Shown here: piece by piece, positions 8,658 through 17,227 of the stretch
Position numbering within the stretch: position 1 is the first letter of the stretch
Layout of the letters: the number at the start of each line of letters is the position of its first letter
Assembly: GCA_022360655.1 (NCBI GenBank)
Contig: JAKSCK010000243.1
Coordinates: forward strand, 1 to 53,793
Length of the DNA: 53,793 bases
Reading direction: 5' to 3'
From: Spirochaetales bacterium
GTDB taxonomy: Bacteria > Spirochaetota > Spirochaetia > DSM-2461
Program-made: the position numbers and the translations under genes
Notes under the pieces: model-generated
Seen by the model: only the letters and a program-made list of their open reading frames with translations
Database searches by the model: none
What the model was told of the DNA's origin: nothing

Positions 8658-8787
8658 GAGGTTAACGGTAGTGATTTTTTATTCTCAACTCAATGTTTAT
8701 CAAATATTTCAAAATAGAGAATGAATGAAGAATGGCATGGGTGAGTGAAAAACCGTTTCTTAGAGCTTTTTGAGCTATAGTTTGTTC

Positions 8788-9324
8788 ATGAAGCATTCCT
8801 TTGAGGCGGTGGTAGAAGGAAAGGGAACATGGATTTGGTTGCGAATACCCGATTCCATTAGTCAAGAATTTTCTTCACGTGGGGCGGTAGCCATTGAGGG
8901 GAGAGTGGAGAGGGATTCCTATTTAACTGTTGCAGAACCTGATGGTTTTGGGGGGCATTGGATTCCAGGCTATGATCATCTGTCCCTTCCTTCATTTCTC
9001 TTGGGGCAAACTCTTCATGTCGAAGTACAACAATCCAGCCAATGGGCAATCCCTCCTCTTTCCCAGGATTTTTTTCAGGCCATTCAATCCTCAGAATATG
9101 CCATATCAACATGGGAAAACATCACTCCTGCAGCACGGTGGGCTTGGTTTCGATGGGTGCGTTCCGCCCACCATCATTCCACTCGTCAGAAGCGTCTTTC
9201 TCTCATGTTGAAACATCTCTCAATTGGAAAGCGTCGTCCCTGCTGTTTTGATCAAAACCGATGTACGATTCCAGAACTCAGTATTCAAGGAAAATTTTTG
9301 CCAGAAAAGAAGGCGTTTGCGTGA
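8788..9324 (+). CDS. DUF1905/YdeI-like (OmpD-associated family) protein
   Basis: The 178-residue protein has an N-terminal DUF1905 domain (about 1-85; GKGTWIWLRIP, then GRVERDSYLTV and GHWIPGY). The YdeI-type C-terminal motif follows, with two aromatic-rich segments, then AARWAWFRWVRSAHHHSTRQ and LKHLSIGKRRP. These fusions are common small bacterial proteins whose biochemical role is not established. The frame also offers a TTG six codons upstream, but neither site has a strong Shine-Dalgarno; the ATG fits the family start. It is convergent with the barrel gene at 9410. Confidence 0.82.
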   Translation: MKHSFEAVVEGKGTWIWLRIPDSISQEFSSRGAVAIEGRVERDSYLTVAEPDGFGGHWIPGYDHLSLPSFLLGQTLHVEVQQSSQWAIPPLSQDFFQAIQSSEYAISTWENITPAARWAWFRWVRSAHHHSTRQKRLSLMLKHLSIGKRRPCCFDQNRCTIPELSIQGKFLPEKKAFA

Positions 9325-9338
9325 ATGCCGTCGTGGGC

Positions 9339-9363
9339 TTATTCCAAGAGATTCCTGGAATAA
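9339..9363. terminator. Weak inverted repeat between convergent genes
   Basis: TTATTCC (9339-9345) and GGAATAA (9357-9363) pair perfectly around an 11-nt loop, in the 85-nt gap between the DUF1905 gene and the convergent barrel gene. It is AT-rich, without a T-tail, so terminator function is only suggested by position. Confidence 0.3.
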
Positions 9364-9409
9364 ACCCATTTCTGGAATTCTTTCTAGGGATGCATTGCTT
9401 TCAGGTGAA

Positions 9410-10069
9410 CTATTTTTTTTCCAATCCTCCCACTGAATAGGAAAGGGATGCATAGGGGATGACTTTGAGCAGATTGATGTTTTCATTCCAACCTTCTGTG
9501 GTTTGAGAACCTACAGTTTCACTTTGCCATCCTCTGATTCCATAGCCTCCACGAACTCCTGCGGAGAATGAGGCATTCTCAGAGATTTTCATATCTGCTC
9601 CAAGGGATGCACCAAGGCCAAAGGTTCGTGAGAGTGTGGTGGCTGTACTTTCATATGAGAAGAACTGATTAAAATCAAAACCAATCGTCAAAAGAAGGAC
9701 AAGTTGCTCATCCTCCATCACTTTTAGAACTGGACCAGCAAGCAAGCTGATGGCAAAGCTTCGTGATTTTGGGATGTGATCAACAAAGAATGATTGCTCT
9801 CCATGCTGTGTGGTTGAGAACGGAAAGAGGAAGGACGCCGCTGCATGAATTCCCACACGTTCATCCTCTTTTAAGGATGTTGCTGAAACATCCACACCAG
9901 CCAGATGGGCCTCATCGCCCCATTGGATTGATGATCCGTTCAAATGGAGTTCCCGAATGTAGGAATAGGCACTTCCAACAGCAAAGGATATTCCCGTGGG
10001 GAGAGCTGAGAGGGATATGGAACAACCAAGAGCGATCATCAGTGTGAACACAAATATTTTCTTTGCCAT
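9410..10069 (-). CDS. Small outer-membrane beta-barrel-like protein
   Basis: The 219-residue protein has a signal peptide (MAKKIFVFTLMIALGCS..., cleavage near LSA) followed by alternating amphipathic strands. Examples are GISFAVGSAYSYIRE, FAISLLAGPVLKV and ASFSAGVRGGYGIRG. It ends in SYSVGGLEKK rather than a terminal aromatic. This is the pattern of a small 8- or 10-stranded barrel. A good GGAGT lies upstream of the ATG. It follows the Calx-beta lipoprotein gene on the same strand, separated by a hairpin. No specific family is recognised. Confidence 0.65.
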   Translation of the reverse strand: MAKKIFVFTLMIALGCSISLSALPTGISFAVGSAYSYIRELHLNGSSIQWGDEAHLAGVDVSATSLKEDERVGIHAAASFLFPFSTTQHGEQSFFVDHIPKSRSFAISLLAGPVLKVMEDEQLVLLLTIGFDFNQFFSYESTATTLSRTFGLGASLGADMKISENASFSAGVRGGYGIRGWQSETVGSQTTEGWNENINLLKVIPYASLSYSVGGLEKK

Positions 10070-10200
10070 ACATGACTCCTAGGAACTCTAGCGTAATAAA
10101 ATGAATGTGTGATTACTGTGAACCTTGTTAATCCTTGGCGGAAAAATCATGTTTTCTCCTTCATGGAGTGGATCTCATGAAGGATGGTGAATCGATCATA

Positions 10201-10229
10201 ACCCCCGGCCGCGCTGCGCGGTCGGGGGT
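10201..10229 (-). terminator. Strong hairpin after the Calx-beta gene
   Basis: ACCCCCG-G-CCGCGC (10201-10214) pairs with GCGCGG-T-CGGGGGT (10216-10229) with one mismatch. It lies 10 nt past the stop of the minus-strand Calx-beta gene and is flanked by TCGATC. Its position supports a terminator, although the T-tail on the minus strand is poor. Confidence 0.65.
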
Positions 10230-10238
10230 CGATCTTAT

Positions 10239-13200
10239 TCAATCATCATCATTGATGGTGACGGTGGCCTGATCAAATCCTGAAGAGAAGGGGAGGAAAT
10301 TGATTCCAGTGGCTGTGGTTCGGAAATTGGACCATGTCACAATGAACTGCTCGGAGGATTCTTGGATGTCATCATCGGTGATGTTGATGGTGAGGCTACC
10401 CTTTTGCCTTGTTCCACCTGAAATGGTGATGGTTCCACTGTGAGGCGTGGGAATATCGGTTCCAAGAGTAACAGGGTTGGCAAGTGTGTCTGGAGCTGTG
10501 ATGGCCCAATCTACCATGAAGCCTTGGCTGGGAACCGCTTTATTGCTGCTGTCGGAGTAGGTGAGATCGACGGTCACGGATCCATCATCTTCATCGGCAC
10601 TCACTTGCTGTTGAGAGGAAAAAAGGAAGTCATTATCAGTGACTTCGACTCGAATCGTTCTTGAGGTTGAGGATGTTGTGCCTGAAACGCGGCCATGAGA
10701 ACCAATCCGGAAATTGATGAGCATGGCCTCATAGCCTTCCGATATGTTGTCATCAACAGGAGTGAGCACCAGTTCTCGTGAATTGGTTCCGACAGGGAAG
10801 GTGAGTGTATTGGTTTGAGCGGTAAAGTCATAGTGGGTCAAGCTGGAGATATCGGTGGCACGGAATCCCCCATGGGTAAGAGTTATGGTGAGGGTAACAG
10901 GGAGAACGCGGTTTGAAGGCACCGTGATGTTGGCCACCTGTTGGGCTCCTCCATTCTCATCGATGGTGACATTGCCTGAGAATGTCACGGGGATCTTAGG
11001 ATCTTTATCCTGCACTCTCACGGCCGATCTTGTGTTTCCAAGAGTGATGTTGGTGCTTGGATTTCTCAGCTCAATCGTCAGCGATTCTGTTCCCTCATAG
11101 TAGGTGGAGGAATCTTGGAAGTAGGCTTGTAAATCTTTCGAAACCTCTCCTGCTGCAAATCGAATGGTTCCCCTTGCTCCGTAACTGGCATCGGGAGGGT
11201 TGGATCGGTATACGGTGAGATCTTGTCCCTGGCTGAAGGCATAGTTAATAGAGCTTGCTTCTGCGATGAATAAATAATTCACCGTAGCCTCTTCATCGAG
11301 GGGTTCTGATAAGGTGAATCGGGCAATCGTGACCTGGTCATTGGGGCCAGGGGCCACTTCCGTGACTGTTAAACCTGTGATGGTTACAGTGGGAAGATCA
11401 TCATTCACAATCGTGATGCTTTGGCTGAGCGTACCAGAGAATGTGGCATTGACGATATTGCTGATGACAAAGTTGAAACTTTTATCGTCTTCAACAAGCA
11501 CATCATTGATGATGGGAATATCAACGGTGGCACTGGTTTCACCTGGTGCAAAGAGAGCTCGACCGCTTGTAGCGGTGTAGTCTGTACCGGCAATGGCCGT
11601 GTCATCGGCTGTGGCATAATCGGCAGAGATGGAAAGGCTACTCGGAGCATCTAAGGTGAAGGTGGCGGTGATATTCCCTCCACTCACATCTTCATCCACG
11701 GATGTGGCAACTTGGACACTCATGCTTGGTGGATCATCGTTATCGGTGATGGAGAAGGTATGAGAGATGGTTTCTCCAAGACGCAAATCATCAATGGCTT
11801 CTAAACGGACGGTGAGTTCTTCATTAATTTCATCAAGGCTGTCATCCAGAATCTGTATGACAAAGTTTTTTGAGGTTTCTCCAGGAGCAAAAACAAGAGT
11901 TCCTGTGGAATTGGAATAATCTGAACCTTCTGTGGCATTTTCTGAGGAAACCACCCAACGGGCGGAGAGAGAACGTTGACTGGACCCATTAAATGTGGCG
12001 GTTAATTGCACATCCCCTGCAGATTCTGCTACATCATCTGCTCCTTCTGTGAGGGAGAGGATGGGGGATACATCATCATCCACCAGGGAAATGGTGCTTG
12101 TATTGTTGGTTCCAAGACGAGCTCCTGTTGGATTTTCTAAGGTGATGATGAGGGTTCGTGTGTCTTCATCAACATCATTATTGATGATTCCAATGTCTCC
12201 ACTCGTGATGGAAACCTGGCGTTCCCCTTCCGGGATTGTGATGGAGCCACTCTCAGTGCTGTAGTCCGTGTTCAAAACAGCTGTGCCTGCATTGATGGTC
12301 CATTGGGCTTGAACTCCGCCAACAGGAGCAAGGCCATTGAGGCCGATGGTCACCACATTGGTCTCTTGAGGTGCATTTTCTTCAATGGATGGTATGGAAT
12401 TGAGGAACCCAAGACTGAGAAGGTTTGTATTGTGAATCTCAACGGTCAGATTCTGTTCTGCAAAGATGCCATTTTCCGCTGGGCCAAGGTTGAAGATGAT
12501 GGTTTCTACTCCATCCACGAGCTCATCGTCCTTCGTTGGAAGAGAGAGGGTGGCCTGTGTTTGTCCAGCTGGTATGGTGACGCGTTGATTGATGGCATCA
12601 AAGTCTTCTGGGGAACTCGCTGTTCCCTGTGTGGTTGAAACCACTGGGATGACTGTGCTTACTCCTGATGGAGCTGGTATGGAGAAGACCATATCAATGC
12701 TGTCTTCCTCATCCACCCGTGTTGGAGCTGTGAAACTCACCACTGGTGCACTTTCGTCATTGGTGATGGTGAGTGTGGTTTGTTGTGCATTGATAACATT
12801 GATGTTCCGAGAGGTGGTTGAGACAAGAAGTTCAAAGACTTCATCATTCTCATACAAGTTGTCATCGAGGATGGGTATGGAAAGGGATTTTGATGTTTCA
12901 CCTGCAAGATATTCAATTTGTGTTGATGCAATTGGAGTAAAGTCATTCTGTTGGGCGGAATTGGCCGTATTCAGGAAACGGGTCAGAACAGTGATGATGG
13001 TGCTCTCTCCAACAACAGGTGCATCCAGATCAAGAGTAAGGGACAGAGAACCTGCATCCTCAGAAACCTGTCTTGGCCCATTGATTTGCAAAGAGGGTTT
13101 GTCTTCATTGTCCAGGATTTCTACAGTAACAGTGGAATCTGATCCCAGAATGGCATCTCCCAAGGGAGTGTGCAATTCAACTTGAAAATCTTGGGTGATT

Positions 13201-13841
13201 TCTTGGGTTTGATCTTCTGCATCAAGATTGATTCGAATCCGTTTTTCGGTTTCGTCCGGTGCAAAGAGAAGCACTTCAGAAGCGGCTGTGTAATCAGCTC
13301 CACTTTGGGCCGTCCCATCTGCCGTTCGGTATGAGACGCGCACAGTATTGTTCATCTTCCCGCTTCGTAGAACCGTCAGTTCAACAAAGTCTTCCCCTTC
13401 ATCTGTTTGAACAACAGGAGCACTCCATTCCAAAATGCTATTTTCAGGAGGAATTGTGATGGCAAGGCGCTTTTCATGGGCTGTTCCATCATGGGTGACA
13501 ATTCGTATATCAATGGTACCGGATATTGGGGCTGAGAAACTTCGGCTTCCAGCCGTGAGTTCTCCCACAAGAAGATTGTAGTAGAATCCCGAATTTCCAG
13601 AATCGGGAGTCCAGGTGAGTATAGCAGAGGCGGCCTCTTCAATGGTCCAAGAGATTGTGACCTGATCATCGCCTGTTGATGTGATGTTCTGTATCGTGAT
13701 TCCTGTGAGATCAGTGATGAGTTCTTCAACAATATTTTGCGCTGTGCTGAGCGTGCTGTCTTTGCAAGAGAAGGTGAGGGTGAGAAGAACGATGGTAAGA
13801 AGAATTAGGGGTGTTTTGTGAGAAATGGGTTGTTTTTTCAT
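10239..13841 (-). CDS. Large Calx-beta repeat lipoprotein
   Basis: The 1200-residue protein starts with a lipoprotein signal (MKKQPISHKTP..., lipobox LTFSC), so it is anchored in a membrane through Cys26. After an N-terminal beta domain (about 40-130) there are about nine tandem Calx-beta modules of about 115-120 residues to the C-terminus. Each has an entry such as VDEEDSI, ADEDDGS or IDENGG, a middle segment like GTDYTATSGRALFAPGETS, and an exit of acidic residues (NDDD, DNED). Calx-beta modules bind calcium through these acidic clusters. A surface or adhesion role is likely by analogy. The ATG has GGAGG 9 nt upstream and the gene ends at a strong hairpin. Confidence 0.88.
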   Translation of the reverse strand: MKKQPISHKTPLILLTIVLLTLTFSCKDSTLSTAQNIVEELITDLTGITIQNITSTGDDQVTISWTIEEAASAILTWTPDSGNSGFYYNLLVGELTAGSRSFSAPISGTIDIRIVTHDGTAHEKRLAITIPPENSILEWSAPVVQTDEGEDFVELTVLRSGKMNNTVRVSYRTADGTAQSGADYTAASEVLLFAPDETEKRIRINLDAEDQTQEITQDFQVELHTPLGDAILGSDSTVTVEILDNEDKPSLQINGPRQVSEDAGSLSLTLDLDAPVVGESTIITVLTRFLNTANSAQQNDFTPIASTQIEYLAGETSKSLSIPILDDNLYENDEVFELLVSTTSRNINVINAQQTTLTITNDESAPVVSFTAPTRVDEEDSIDMVFSIPAPSGVSTVIPVVSTTQGTASSPEDFDAINQRVTIPAGQTQATLSLPTKDDELVDGVETIIFNLGPAENGIFAEQNLTVEIHNTNLLSLGFLNSIPSIEENAPQETNVVTIGLNGLAPVGGVQAQWTINAGTAVLNTDYSTESGSITIPEGERQVSITSGDIGIINNDVDEDTRTLIITLENPTGARLGTNNTSTISLVDDDVSPILSLTEGADDVAESAGDVQLTATFNGSSQRSLSARWVVSSENATEGSDYSNSTGTLVFAPGETSKNFVIQILDDSLDEINEELTVRLEAIDDLRLGETISHTFSITDNDDPPSMSVQVATSVDEDVSGGNITATFTLDAPSSLSISADYATADDTAIAGTDYTATSGRALFAPGETSATVDIPIINDVLVEDDKSFNFVISNIVNATFSGTLSQSITIVNDDLPTVTITGLTVTEVAPGPNDQVTIARFTLSEPLDEEATVNYLFIAEASSINYAFSQGQDLTVYRSNPPDASYGARGTIRFAAGEVSKDLQAYFQDSSTYYEGTESLTIELRNPSTNITLGNTRSAVRVQDKDPKIPVTFSGNVTIDENGGAQQVANITVPSNRVLPVTLTITLTHGGFRATDISSLTHYDFTAQTNTLTFPVGTNSRELVLTPVDDNISEGYEAMLINFRIGSHGRVSGTTSSTSRTIRVEVTDNDFLFSSQQQVSADEDDGSVTVDLTYSDSSNKAVPSQGFMVDWAITAPDTLANPVTLGTDIPTPHSGTITISGGTRQKGSLTINITDDDIQESSEQFIVTWSNFRTTATGINFLPFSSGFDQATVTINDDD

Positions 13842-13885
13842 GGCTCACATCCTCCTTGGATATGCCTCTTGGTACTTATCGAGTT

Positions 13886-13913
13886 CTAGATTACTTAGGT
13901 GTATATAATCTAG
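13886..13913 (-). promoter_or_regulatory. Inverted repeat upstream of the Calx-beta gene
   Basis: CTAGATTA (13886-13893) and TAATCTAG (13906-13913) form a perfect 8-bp repeat with a 12-nt spacer, and the flanks GAG/CTC extend the symmetry. It lies about 45-70 nt upstream of the Calx-beta start and overlaps TA-rich -10-like sequence, so it may be an operator. Confidence 0.4.
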
Positions 13914-14270
13914 CTCTTGTCCTTTGAGATTTCACGGATTAGAAGCGCTCTAGACTATTCCACATTCCCAACAGTTGAGGATTTTCATGGTCTTCCCATC
14001 GGGAAATGATGCTTTCATAGGTTTGAGTTTTTCCTCTATAAACCTAATCTGGGGGCATATAGAGTGTTTGGAACAAAACATTTCCAACCCATTGGTCTCT
14101 GATTCGATTCGCCGAGAGATCTGATTTTATGGTTGAAAGCAATGGGTTGACGGTCTGATCCTCAAGGAACTTTTGAAAACCATGGACTGTCAATTTGAAA
14201 TTGATGGGGTTGGATTTTCTGGGAAAATGCATCCCTTATCTTTCTTCTTGAATCGTGATGAAATTCTCTC

Positions 14271-14286
14271 CATACCGATCGGTATG
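14271..14286. promoter_or_regulatory. 16-bp perfect palindrome, candidate repressor operator
   Basis: CATACCGATCGGTATG is fully self-complementary and lies 222 nt upstream of the GH116 start. Palindromes with an ACCGNNCGGT core are typical of TetR/AcrR-type operators. The cognate regulator is not evident from position; the AraC gene at the end of the glycoside locus and the TetR gene at 35543 are candidates. Confidence 0.45.
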
Positions 14287-14507
14287 TGAATTATTATGCC
14301 TCTCCATCCCTTCTAGACGGTTTTCTGTATCAAGTTGTCAAAAAAATGAAGACTGAACTTTTTTGAGAAAATTGAAAATTGCCACTTGCGCGAAAACTGC
14401 ATAATCACCCTGATCAATCTCCCATTCACTTCTGAATCGAAACATGCAAAATCACATACCAGATCGCAATCACACGCGAGACGAATACCGACGAAATGGG
14501 ATGAATA

Positions 14508-17156
14508 ATGAGAGAGAAACATCATTATACGGACAGAAATCAGCAGTGCATCTCCTTCCCTCTGGGAGGAATTGGTACAGGCTGTTTTGGCCTTGGCGGT
14601 AACGGCCGCTTTATTGACTGGGAAATCTTTAACCGCCCAGCAAAGGGAAAATTCAACGGAATGAGCCATTTTGCTGTGAAGGCAGAAAAGAATGGTGAAG
14701 TGGTGAACGCCCGAATCTTGCATGGCGATCTCCAAGCTCCTTTTGAGGGGCCCTTGGGCACAGATAAATTCTTTGAGGGTTTTGGTTGGGGTCCCATGCG
14801 GGAAACTCTTTCAGGACTTCCTCATTTTGAAAAGAACGATTTTGAGGGACGCTTCCCCATGGCGGATCTGCGCTTCCATGAAGAACAGAATTTCCCCGCA
14901 AGGTTGACTTTAACAGCCTTCAACCCCTTTATTCCTCATAATCAAGATGATAGCAGCATTCCTGCAGCCTTCTTTGTTGTCCGCGTGGAAAATGACAGCA
15001 ATGAGGAATTGGATTACACCGTGGGTTCTGTTTTGGCCAATCCCTATTTTGGATCCACGAAAAACTCTTTTGCTCAAGATGGAAACCTTTCGGGTATTCG
15101 TTTGGAATCCCTCAATGTTCCTGAAGATGATCTTCGTTATGGCAATATGAGTCTGAGCACCGATGCTGAAGAAGTTTCTTATCAGGAATATTTCTATCGA
15201 GGCACCTGGTATGATGCTCTTGGTGTTTATTGGTCTGATTTCTCTCAGCCTGGTCGCCTTGAGAATCGTCAGTATAAACCCGTGGAACGTCCTGCCACAG
15301 AACAATCCTTTGATTTAGATCATGGCGTTCTCGCCGCACATTTCACCCTCAAACCTGGTGAATCCAAGGATATTCGTTTCCTCATCAGCTGGTATCATCC
15401 CACCAACAAAATGGATTGGAAAGATGGCATCAACAACCGTCTCTACAAAACCTATTCCGAAGAGGAGATGAAAAAGGTCAATGCTCCTTGGAAGAACTGG
15501 TATGCCACTCGTTGGACTGATTCTGGGGATGTGGCACGTTACAGTTTTGCGCATTGGGACAAGCTCCAAAAAGAAACACGGGCCTTTAGTGATGCCATCT
15601 ATGAGTCCACACTTCCAGAATCTGTACGGGAGGCCGTTGGAGCCAACTTGGCCATCTTCAAGAGTCCGTCCATGTACCGTTTGGAAGATGGCACTCTTTA
15701 CAGTTGGGAAGGAGCTGGAGAAAAGGCAGGATCCTGTGAAGGTTCTTGTACCCATGTTTGGGCCTATGCTCAGTCATTGCCCTACCTGTTCCCTGCACTT
15801 GCTCGAAGCATGCGAGAAGCCGAATTCACCTACAACTGGCGGGATAATGGTGACATGGCCTTCCGCCTTCTTCTTCCCTTGGGAATTGGCATCTGGCCCT
15901 TCCGAGCGGCCATTGATGGCCATTATGCCACCATCATCAAAGTGTTCCGGGAATGGCGTATCAGTGGAGACACGGAATGGCTGAAGAAATTATGGCCTCG
16001 GGTGAAAAAATCCATAGAATTTGCCTGGGATCCTGACAATGAAGATCAGTGGGATCCGGGAAAAACCGGTATTCTTACCGGTCGCCAACACCACACCCTG
16101 GACATGGAGCTCTTCACAGAGAACTCCTGGCTTACCGGTATGTACCTTGCTGGATTAAAGGCTGGAAGTTTCATGGCAGAAGCCCTGGGCGACAGCGAGA
16201 CTGCTCAAGAGTACTTGGATGTGTTTGCCAAGGGGTGCAAAGCCCTCAATGACCGGCTGTACAACGGTGAATACTATGTCCAAAACGTGGACATGGGTGA
16301 CAAGAGTGTTTTGGCTCCCTATGAAAACGAAAGCGAGAGCGTGGCTGCCGTTCATGGCAAGCGTTCCATTTATGACATGTACTGGAGTGAAGAGCATGAA
16401 GAGCTCAAGTATCAGTACGGCGAGGGATGTGCCCTCGATCAGATGATTGGACAGTGGCATGCCGATGTGAATGGTTTGGGTGACATCTTTGACCCCGATC
16501 AGGCTCTCAGTGCCCTCAAGGCCATGTTCAAGTACAACTTTGTGGAAACCATGCGTGACCATGCGAATCCCTGCCGCATCTATGCCCTCAATGACGAGTC
16601 TGGCATCACCATCATGTCCTTCCCTGAAGGCGTTCGGAAACCCAAGATTTCTGTTCCCTATGCAGAAGAAACCTTCCATGGATTTGAGTATGCCTCTGCT
16701 GACCTGATGATTCGTCGTGGCATGAAGGAAGAGGGTTTGCGCATTGTTCAGTCCGTGCGTGACCGCTACAACGGTGAACGGCGTAATCCTTGGTCCGAAA
16801 TGGAATGTGGTCAGAACTACGTGCGATCCATGGCCAGTTTTGCCCTTCTTTTGACATTCTCTGGCTTCCGTTATGACCGGGTGGAAAATGCGTTGAGCTT
16901 CCAACCCTTAGAGAAGAAAGATGGAAGCTACATGTGGACCTATGGAGAAGGTTGGGGACGTATTTCCCGCATTGGTGGAGTCACCATTCTCAAAGTTGAG
17001 GGCGGTCGCATTGACCTTTCCAGAATCACACTTGATGAAGAGGCCACATCCATTGTTGCCGGTGGGAAAACCATTGGTTTCAAAAAAGATGATGATGCAC
17101 TGATTCTTGATAAGACCGTGGCCCTCACAGAAGGTCAGGTCCTGGTGATCTCTTAA
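14508..17156 (+). CDS. GH116 family beta-glycosidase (glucosylceramidase-like)
   Basis: The 882-residue protein matches the GH116 layout: an N-terminal beta domain opening with the diagnostic SFPLGGIGTGCFGLGGNG (16-33) and an (alpha/alpha) barrel from about residue 370. Catalytic candidates are Glu401 (YSWEGAGEKAG) as nucleophile and Asp532 (HHTLDMELF) as acid/base, by position relative to characterised GH116 enzymes. GSCEGSCTHVWAYAQSLP is also family-typical. There is no signal peptide, so it should act in the cytoplasm on imported beta-glucosides or beta-xylosides. The exact substrate is not readable. It heads a locus with a solute-binding protein, two permeases and an AraC regulator. Confidence 0.9.
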   Translation: MREKHHYTDRNQQCISFPLGGIGTGCFGLGGNGRFIDWEIFNRPAKGKFNGMSHFAVKAEKNGEVVNARILHGDLQAPFEGPLGTDKFFEGFGWGPMRETLSGLPHFEKNDFEGRFPMADLRFHEEQNFPARLTLTAFNPFIPHNQDDSSIPAAFFVVRVENDSNEELDYTVGSVLANPYFGSTKNSFAQDGNLSGIRLESLNVPEDDLRYGNMSLSTDAEEVSYQEYFYRGTWYDALGVYWSDFSQPGRLENRQYKPVERPATEQSFDLDHGVLAAHFTLKPGESKDIRFLISWYHPTNKMDWKDGINNRLYKTYSEEEMKKVNAPWKNWYATRWTDSGDVARYSFAHWDKLQKETRAFSDAIYESTLPESVREAVGANLAIFKSPSMYRLEDGTLYSWEGAGEKAGSCEGSCTHVWAYAQSLPYLFPALARSMREAEFTYNWRDNGDMAFRLLLPLGIGIWPFRAAIDGHYATIIKVFREWRISGDTEWLKKLWPRVKKSIEFAWDPDNEDQWDPGKTGILTGRQHHTLDMELFTENSWLTGMYLAGLKAGSFMAEALGDSETAQEYLDVFAKGCKALNDRLYNGEYYVQNVDMGDKSVLAPYENESESVAAVHGKRSIYDMYWSEEHEELKYQYGEGCALDQMIGQWHADVNGLGDIFDPDQALSALKAMFKYNFVETMRDHANPCRIYALNDESGITIMSFPEGVRKPKISVPYAEETFHGFEYASADLMIRRGMKEEGLRIVQSVRDRYNGERRNPWSEMECGQNYVRSMASFALLLTFSGFRYDRVENALSFQPLEKKDGSYMWTYGEGWGRISRIGGVTILKVEGGRIDLSRITLDEEATSIVAGGKTIGFKKDDDALILDKTVALTEGQVLVIS

Positions 17157-17162
17157 TTCTCA

Positions 17163-17193
17163 GATCGACCCCGGCCTCCTGGCCGGGGTGATC
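17163..17193. terminator. GATCGACCCCGGCC hairpin after GH116
   Basis: ACCCCGGCC (17168-17176) and GGCCGGGGT (17181-17189) with loop TCCT form a perfect 9-bp stem, extended by GATC on both sides. It starts 7 nt after the GH116 stop. There is no T-tail on the plus strand, so it may be an mRNA-stabilising or partial-termination element rather than a full stop. Confidence 0.55.
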
Positions 17194-17227
17194 CATATCA
17201 AATGAAACGTTCGAAAAGGAGGACGTT

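Larger units (their letters stand above)
13842..14507. other. 666-nt divergent intergenic region
   Basis: This gap separates the minus-strand Calx-beta gene from the plus-strand GH116 gene. I see no convincing coding sequence. It holds the inverted repeats at 13886-13913 and 14271-14286, and AT-rich stretches near 14340-14400 that probably include the GH116 promoter, which I cannot place exactly. Confidence 0.6.
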
